Assembly: GCA_965247125.1 (NCBI GenBank)
Contig: CBDFGO010000003.1
Span: 1,302,001-1,366,000 of the forward strand
DNA length: 64,000 nt
Direction of reading: 5' to 3'
From: CALBJU01 sp965247125
GTDB lineage: Bacteria > Bacteroidota > Rhodothermia > Rhodothermales > UBA10348
In this document: positions 59,212-64,000 of the stretch, piece after piece
Numbering within the stretch: position 1 is the stretch's first letter
How the letters are laid out: every line of letters begins with the position of its first letter
Made by a program: the position numbers and the translations under genes
Notes under the pieces: generated by a model
The model's database searches: none
Told to the model about the DNA's origin: nothing
Seen by the model: only the letters and a program-made list of their open reading frames with translations

Positions 59212-60677
59212 AATCCGCATTTCTCTGCCTTCTGGCGCTGACGCTTGTCGCAGGCTGCAACACTCCGGACGTCCCGCCAAATATCATCTACATCCTTGCC
59301 GACGACCTGGGATACAATGAGCTCGGTGCCTATGGACAAGAGATAATTCGAACACCCACCTTGGATCAGTTGGCGAGTGATGGGATGATGTTCACCCAGC
59401 ACTACTCAGGTAGTCCCGTTTGTGCGCCCTCGCGCGGCACTCTGCTTACGGGAAAGCACACGGGAAATGGATATGTCAGGGACAACAAGGAAATGGGCGG
59501 ATGGGGCCCCGACGAACCAGAGGGGCAGCTTCCACTACTGGATTCAGAAGTGACCATCGCAGAGATGCTGAAGCCTCTTGGATATCAAACCGGATTCGTA
59601 GGCAAATGGGGTCTCGGTGGACCGGACTCAGAAGGCCATCCGAATAATCAAGGATTCGACCAGTTCTACGGTTACCTGTGTCAGCGCGTCGCCCATAACT
59701 ACTATCCGTCCCATCTCTGGCATAATGACGAGCCCGACAGTCTGGAAGGACAAGAGTATTTCGCGGCTCATCAGCGAATTGAGGCTCCTCTTTCATCCAT
59801 CGATGAATACTATGCTCGATTTGCCGGGGAGCACTATGCTCCCGATTTGATGCTGGACTCAGCTCTTGAGTTTTTGGAGACCAATCGAACGAATCCTTTT
59901 TTCCTCGTGTTTGCCACCCCGGTACCCCACCTTGCTCTGCAAGTACCGATGGAGTCATTGGAGGAATATCCAGACTCCATGGATACGGAGCACTTCCTTG
60001 GAGGCTCTTACCTTCCTCATCCTCGGCCCAAGGCAGCATATGCCGCGATGATCACCCGAATGGACCGGGATATCGGCACGCTCCTCGCACGACTCGAAGA
60101 GTACGGTCTGGATGAAAACACAATCGTCATTTTCAGTTCTGACAACGGAACTACTTACTCTCGAGGAACGGACGCCTCCTATTTCAACAGTGTGGGAAAT
60201 TTGAGAGGGCTGAAAGGATCTGTTTTTGAAGGAGGTATCCGGGTACCCATGATCGTTCGCTGGCCCGACAATATTGCTCCTGGATCGTCGACCGACCATG
60301 TTTCGGCTTTCTGGGACGTCCTGCCGACCATCGCTGAGATAACCGGGGCGACGGTGCCCGATGGAGTGGATGGAGCGTCCTTTTTACCTACGCTGAGGGG
60401 TACAGCCCAGAACGCGGGGTCTCCCCTTTACTGGGAATACCACGCTTTTGGAGGTATGCAGGCGGTCAGAATGGGCGATTGGAAGGGAGTGAGACTGGAG
60501 ATTCGACGTCAGGACGATTCTCCCGTACTCCTGTTCGATCTGAATACGGATGAATCGGAACGCCTCGATGTGGCCTCAGACAATCCTGAAATCGTAGCTA
60601 TGATTCGCGAAATCATGGATGCCAGGCGGCCTTCAGAGATCGATGACTGGAATTTTGCTCGAGACGTCGAACGATAG
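59208..60677 (+). CDS. Sulfatase, predicted lipoprotein
   Basis: The ATG at 59208 gives 489 residues with a lipoprotein signal ending LTLVAGC (Cys17). The arylsulfatase core has PPNIIYILADDLGYNELGAYG (metal-site Asp pair) and the formylglycine motif CAPSR (Cys72). SSDNGTTYSRGTDASYFNSVGNLRGLKGSVFEGGIRVPMIVRWP follows. It should cut sulfate esters, probably from algal or host polysaccharides, at the cell envelope. An anaerobic or FGE-type maturase is needed elsewhere. It ends one base before a convergent gene. Confidence 0.93.
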   Translation: MKSAFLCLLALTLVAGCNTPDVPPNIIYILADDLGYNELGAYGQEIIRTPTLDQLASDGMMFTQHYSGSPVCAPSRGTLLTGKHTGNGYVRDNKEMGGWGPDEPEGQLPLLDSEVTIAEMLKPLGYQTGFVGKWGLGGPDSEGHPNNQGFDQFYGYLCQRVAHNYYPSHLWHNDEPDSLEGQEYFAAHQRIEAPLSSIDEYYARFAGEHYAPDLMLDSALEFLETNRTNPFFLVFATPVPHLALQVPMESLEEYPDSMDTEHFLGGSYLPHPRPKAAYAAMITRMDRDIGTLLARLEEYGLDENTIVIFSSDNGTTYSRGTDASYFNSVGNLRGLKGSVFEGGIRVPMIVRWPDNIAPGSSTDHVSAFWDVLPTIAEITGATVPDGVDGASFLPTLRGTAQNAGSPLYWEYHAFGGMQAVRMGDWKGVRLEIRRQDDSPVLLFDLNTDESERLDVASDNPEIVAMIREIMDARRPSEIDDWNFARDVER

Positions 60678-60678
60678 C

Positions 60679-61935
60679 TCAGTTCCTGGGCATCACTGGC
60701 TTCACTGGCTGCGTCCAGGCCCTCTCAAACTCCCCGCTGAAATTCGGATTGTGTTTGGCAGTGCTGGAGGTCACTCTGGCTCGAACGAACATTTCTTCTC
60801 CGGTCAACGTGAAATTCGCCGCCGGACCTTCAACCGATTGAAGCAGCTTTCCGATTTCATCGCTGTATTGATACGCTAGAAAGTCACCCGATTCGGGATC
60901 CGAAACCTCAACGGTCTCGAGGTCTTGTCCTTTCATTGTGCCAAATAGTTCGATCCTGTAACTGACTCCTTCTTGTGCTTCAACTGTGATGGCCACCTGA
61001 CTTCCGTCAAAACTCACTTCCGACAACATGACACCAGAGGAAGCATAAAATCTTCCTTCCTCCATGGCTGGGATAATCGACTCCGGGCTCAACGCATCTG
61101 CCTGGACCATGACCCAACCTCGACCCGCGTTCGCCTTTCCTATTGCCTGCTCCTGAAAGTGATGGGCGTCATCCGTTCCGATGCCAAACATCAACGGCTT
61201 GTCATTGCGCAGTCTGATGGTGTTGACGACGTCCCACATCTTCTCCATGCTCATCCGGAGTGAGTCGCCCACATTATTGACGGAAGGGTGCCCGTTATAG
61301 ACTTCGAAAAAGCGTTCCCCATCTATCTGCGCCAGTTCGTCCGCCCGTACTCCCCAGACAAAATTGGGATGATTGATATGCGGCATCACGGGGCGATTGA
61401 GGCGTTCACCTTGAGCAAGAATCGCGTCGACATTCTTCTGCATCACATCTACCACACTTGTGCCACCGAGCGGCTCCACGTACTCCGCGACATTAGTAGC
61501 ATTGATGTGTACAGGCTTGCTTTCGAATCTCGATGTGACTTCTTCCGCACGGATCATCAGAAAAATACCCTCTTCTTCGAATCTACTGGCATATTCCTCA
61601 TACTTCTTCAGCCGTACAAAAACTGAATCGTCGGTCTCCCTGGACTCCACCCAACCCTCTGGGCTCCCTTCCGAATAGCTGAGGTATATCTGATACCTTG
61701 GATGGGTCTTTGAAATCCCAAGCCACCTTTCAGCATCCGCGATAACATTGTGGTCGGATATTGCGAGGAAGTCATATCCCTCGTCCACATACCACGCAGC
61801 AATCGTCTCGGGGAAGTCATCGCCATCGCTCCAGAATGAGTGCGTATGCAAATTACCCTTGTACCACGTGGACTCAGGAGCCGAAGAGCATCCTGCACTG
61901 AGCAGCGCGACGACAACAAGCAGATTTCTTTTCAT
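60679..61935 (-). CDS. PHP-domain lipoprotein
   Basis: The ATG at 61935 gives 418 residues. The signal peptide ends LLSAGC (Cys16), so it is a lipoprotein. The PHP domain has GNLHTHSFWSDG (metal His pair), FLAISDHNVI and FGIGTDDAHHF, the metal-binding order of the family. It is probably a phosphoesterase-like hydrolase acting outside the cytoplasm. An upstream in-frame extension lacks signal character and is rejected. It faces the sulfatase. Confidence 0.85.
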   Translation of the reverse strand: MKRNLLVVVALLSAGCSSAPESTWYKGNLHTHSFWSDGDDFPETIAAWYVDEGYDFLAISDHNVIADAERWLGISKTHPRYQIYLSYSEGSPEGWVESRETDDSVFVRLKKYEEYASRFEEEGIFLMIRAEEVTSRFESKPVHINATNVAEYVEPLGGTSVVDVMQKNVDAILAQGERLNRPVMPHINHPNFVWGVRADELAQIDGERFFEVYNGHPSVNNVGDSLRMSMEKMWDVVNTIRLRNDKPLMFGIGTDDAHHFQEQAIGKANAGRGWVMVQADALSPESIIPAMEEGRFYASSGVMLSEVSFDGSQVAITVEAQEGVSYRIELFGTMKGQDLETVEVSDPESGDFLAYQYSDEIGKLLQSVEGPAANFTLTGEEMFVRARVTSSTAKHNPNFSGEFERAWTQPVKPVMPRN

Positions 61936-61954
61936 GACGTACCTCGGGCTCAAT

Positions 61955-62542
61955 TCAGCCCTGTAAAATAATCCGTTTTGCTTCTGGACCGTGGTTGAAT
62001 AATACATCCAAGACACTCATTCCGGGTATAAAATCCGGAAAATTCTGTCTGTAAGAAGGGTGCTCATACTCGGTATCCTTTTCCGCAGATCGACTCTCTG
62101 AGAGTCTTCCCGAGTCACCAACGTTCATTTCGGTATCCAATCCGATCGCGCGAACGCACCAGATGGTGGTCGAGCAGGTGAGATCCGCGAGCGTCCGATG
62201 TTCTTTCAATATGATATCACTGATTTCCTGGATGAAATACTCGTAGTACGGAGAAGTTGAGTAGTTGTACTGCAATCCTTTCATGTGTCGGGTTTTCCAT
62301 TCCCTCGGGTGACTCGGAATCATCTCGTTGATTTTCCGCGCAAATTCTCCGGACTGCAGGGGCACTGTCAGCCACTGCCATCCATCAGCGTTCCGAATTT
62401 TCGTCCGATTCTGAAACGACTGTCTACTGTACTGATTTTCTCCCAGGAGAAAGCATCGTTTCACCTGACCGATTCTCCACAAGGTCTCAAGTCCCGGAAA
62501 GTATTCCGGAGAAAGGCTCGCAATGGGATCTAGTTCAGGCAT
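61955..62542 (-). CDS. WbqC family protein
   Basis: The ATG at 62542 gives 195 residues. SPEYFPGLETLWRIGQVKRCFLLGENQYSRQSFQNRTKIRNADGWQWLTVPL is the WbqC start pattern, a family often in surface-polysaccharide loci and proposed to transfer acyl or glycine-like groups. The His/Asn residues near the start fit. It ends 19 bp before the PHP gene begins, so the two may be co-transcribed. Confidence 0.85.
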   Translation of the reverse strand: MPELDPIASLSPEYFPGLETLWRIGQVKRCFLLGENQYSRQSFQNRTKIRNADGWQWLTVPLQSGEFARKINEMIPSHPREWKTRHMKGLQYNYSTSPYYEYFIQEISDIILKEHRTLADLTCSTTIWCVRAIGLDTEMNVGDSGRLSESRSAEKDTEYEHPSYRQNFPDFIPGMSVLDVLFNHGPEAKRIILQG

Positions 62543-62633
62543 GAGTCGACTGTCCATTGAAGCGGAACAGTATATTGGATTTCAACCACTCTTGAAGGTA
62601 GTGGCTCATCTGTCGAAGTCCGGCGCAAATAAC

Positions 62634-63575
62634 ATGATCAGGAAGGCCCCAGCTCTACAACCACCTTGCTCCGTTGGGTTGATCGCCCCGGCGTCGGCTC
62701 CGCGAACCGAGGATTCTCTTCGCCAGGGGGTGGAAAACCTGGAAGCCCGGGGAATCAAGGTTGTTACAAAGAGATCGTCGTTCGAGGCTACAGGCTACCT
62801 GGCCGGAACGGACGAAGATCGGCTTGGCGAGCTTAATGCATTTCTACAAGACGATTCCGTAGATGCTCTTTTCTGTGTACGCGGAGGCTATGGCTCTCTT
62901 CGCATATTGAGTCAGATCGACTATGAGGCGGCTCGCAAGCATCCGAAACTACTGGTGGGCTACTCCGATACCACGGCGCTCCAACTGGCAATGTTCAGGC
63001 ATGCTGGCTGGGTCGGTGTATCCGGCCCTATGGTCGCCGTTGAATGGTCAGAATCTTCCTGTCCATCGTGCGACCATTTTCTGGACCTGGTCTCACCTTC
63101 CTTCGAGCCGGGCGCGCTGGATCCAATACATCCACAGATGCGCGTCCTTGTCGAGGGAATTGCAAGCGGCAGACTGCTTGGCGGCAACCTTTCGCTGATT
63201 ACACGGCTGATCGGGACTGATTTTCTTCCCGACCTAGCTGGTTGCGTGCTTTTTCTTGAAGAAATTGGCGAAACACCTTTCCGTATCGATGGATTGCTCG
63301 CCCAGATGCATCTGGCGGGCATTCTGGATTCACTGGCCGGAGTCGTGTTGGGTGGGTTTACAGAAGGCAAAGTAGAGGCGGGCAAACCGTCTCTCACGTT
63401 GGAGGAGGTGTTTGATGACTACTTTGGTGACCTTGGAATTCCGGTAGCCAGTGGCCTCAGATACGGACACTTCTCCGATAAAATTTCAGTTCCCATAGGG
63501 GTGCAGTGCCAGCTCAATGCGTCCAACGGCTTTGCTTCGCTGACTCTCATGGAATCTCCCGTCTTGACCAGCTAG
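62634..63575 (+). CDS. LD-carboxypeptidase (LdcA/S66 family)
   Basis: The ATG at 62634 gives 313 residues. It removes the terminal D-Ala from tetrapeptides of recycled peptidoglycan in the cytoplasm. GLIAPASAP begins the fold; the nucleophile Ser111 lies in VGYSDTTAL, the Glu in LFLEEIGETPFRIDGLL and the His in GLRYGHFSDKISVPIG. All three are in the family order. Starts further upstream overlap the divergent wbqC gene and are rejected. Confidence 0.93.
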   Translation: MIRKAPALQPPCSVGLIAPASAPRTEDSLRQGVENLEARGIKVVTKRSSFEATGYLAGTDEDRLGELNAFLQDDSVDALFCVRGGYGSLRILSQIDYEAARKHPKLLVGYSDTTALQLAMFRHAGWVGVSGPMVAVEWSESSCPSCDHFLDLVSPSFEPGALDPIHPQMRVLVEGIASGRLLGGNLSLITRLIGTDFLPDLAGCVLFLEEIGETPFRIDGLLAQMHLAGILDSLAGVVLGGFTEGKVEAGKPSLTLEEVFDDYFGDLGIPVASGLRYGHFSDKISVPIGVQCQLNASNGFASLTLMESPVLTS

Positions 63576-63672
63576 GCACCGTATTCATCCTGTCTTTTCG
63601 ATTAGGCACACCTCAATTTCGTAGGTTGCGTTCCGTCCACTTCAACCGTCTCAATCTGTCTTCTCTCTGTTC

Positions 63673-64000
63673 ATGAGAATAGCGATTTTCGCTTCCGGTC
63701 GCGGATCCAATTTTCAAGCAATCGCAGACGCTTGCCGCACAGGTGAGATCCCGGCTTCCGTTGTATTGTGTGTCGCGAGCAGTGCAAGTTCAGGGGTATG
63801 TCATCGAGCCCGAACTCTCGACATTCCCGTGTATGTAGTCGAGAGCATCGACGACTTGGAATGTGAAGAATTACCAGCAGTTCTCGCTCGTCATCAGGTG
63901 GATTTGATTGCTCTGGCCGGGTTTATGAAGAAAATCCCCGCGTCCCTGGTCCGAGCCTTTAAGAACCGAATGCTGAATATTCATCCCGCCCTCCTTCCGG
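63673..64000 (+). CDS. purN: Phosphoribosylglycinamide formyltransferase (partial, runs off the window)
   Basis: The 109 codons visible start MRIAIFASGRGSNFQAIADACRTG, the GAR-binding loop of PurN. They reach LAGFMKKIPASLVRAFKNRMLNIHPALLP, the formyl-folate-site region (NIHPALLP). It adds the first formyl group in purine synthesis. The catalytic Asn/His pair is in the visible part; the last third lies beyond 64000. Confidence 0.95.
   Translation, partial: MRIAIFASGRGSNFQAIADACRTGEIPASVVLCVASSASSGVCHRARTLDIPVYVVESIDDLECEELPAVLARHQVDLIALAGFMKKIPASLVRAFKNRMLNIHPALLP

Overview
The window holds bacterial chromosome carrying two integrated elements. The host genes (comM, nadK, tRNA-Phe, tRNA-Asp, DUF1801, a lipoprotein sulfatase, a PHP lipoprotein, WbqC, LD-carboxypeptidase, purN) look like those of a Gram-negative member of the Bacteroidota/Rhodothermota side of the tree. 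This rests on family resemblance and on the Bacteroidota-type integrase; the genus cannot be named from the sequence alone.

Region 1 (1-5893) is the end of an integrative element lying inside comM. It carries a large serine recombinase at the junction and an ATPase-nuclease gene broken by two insertion sequences: an IS256-like element, of which only the right end is in the window, and a complete IS21-like element (1023-3644) with an 8-bp target duplication. comM is cut inside its ATPase domain. nadK and tRNA-Phe follow.

Region 2 (8186-58467) is a ~50.3-kb siphovirus-type prophage in the 3' end of tRNA-Phe. A 16-bp core marks attL and attR, and an 18-bp repeat that may be an integrase arm site lies beside each. 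From the left it carries, on the minus strand, a HigBA-like toxin-antitoxin pair, then minor head protein, portal, terminase, a DNA-modification cluster (CmoA-like enzyme, small unknown, C5-cytosine methyltransferase, ParB-like protein), a patatin-like lipase and the repressor. Rightward early genes (20649-31399) supply replication (initiator/loader, DnaB-like helicase), recombination (YqaJ exonuclease, RecT), HNH proteins, a J-domain protein and many small unknowns. A gene at 31396 is split by a complete IS256-like element. A cargo block (33.1-36.2 kb) of different composition carries an AraC-type regulator, a fulvocin C-like bacteriocin precursor and a second Lgt. Lysis, tail and head genes (36428-53404) read leftward. 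An acidic protein, an excisionase candidate, a probable structured RNA, an ASCH-like protein, a Dam-type adenine methyltransferase and the tyrosine integrase fill the right end.

Region 3 (58468-64000) is host chromosome again, beginning with tRNA-Asp.

The most unusual points are: (i) a cytosine methyltransferase whose motif X Asn is Arg, encoded beside a CmoA-family enzyme, suggesting phage DNA carboxymethylation; (ii) an AAACCACGA leader element before about a dozen phage genes; (iii) a bacteriocin-Lgt cassette; (iv) a 13-bp-stem RNA candidate at 55359-55523; (v) an 11-bp tandem duplication that destroys the end of a gene and its ATGA coupling to the holin.
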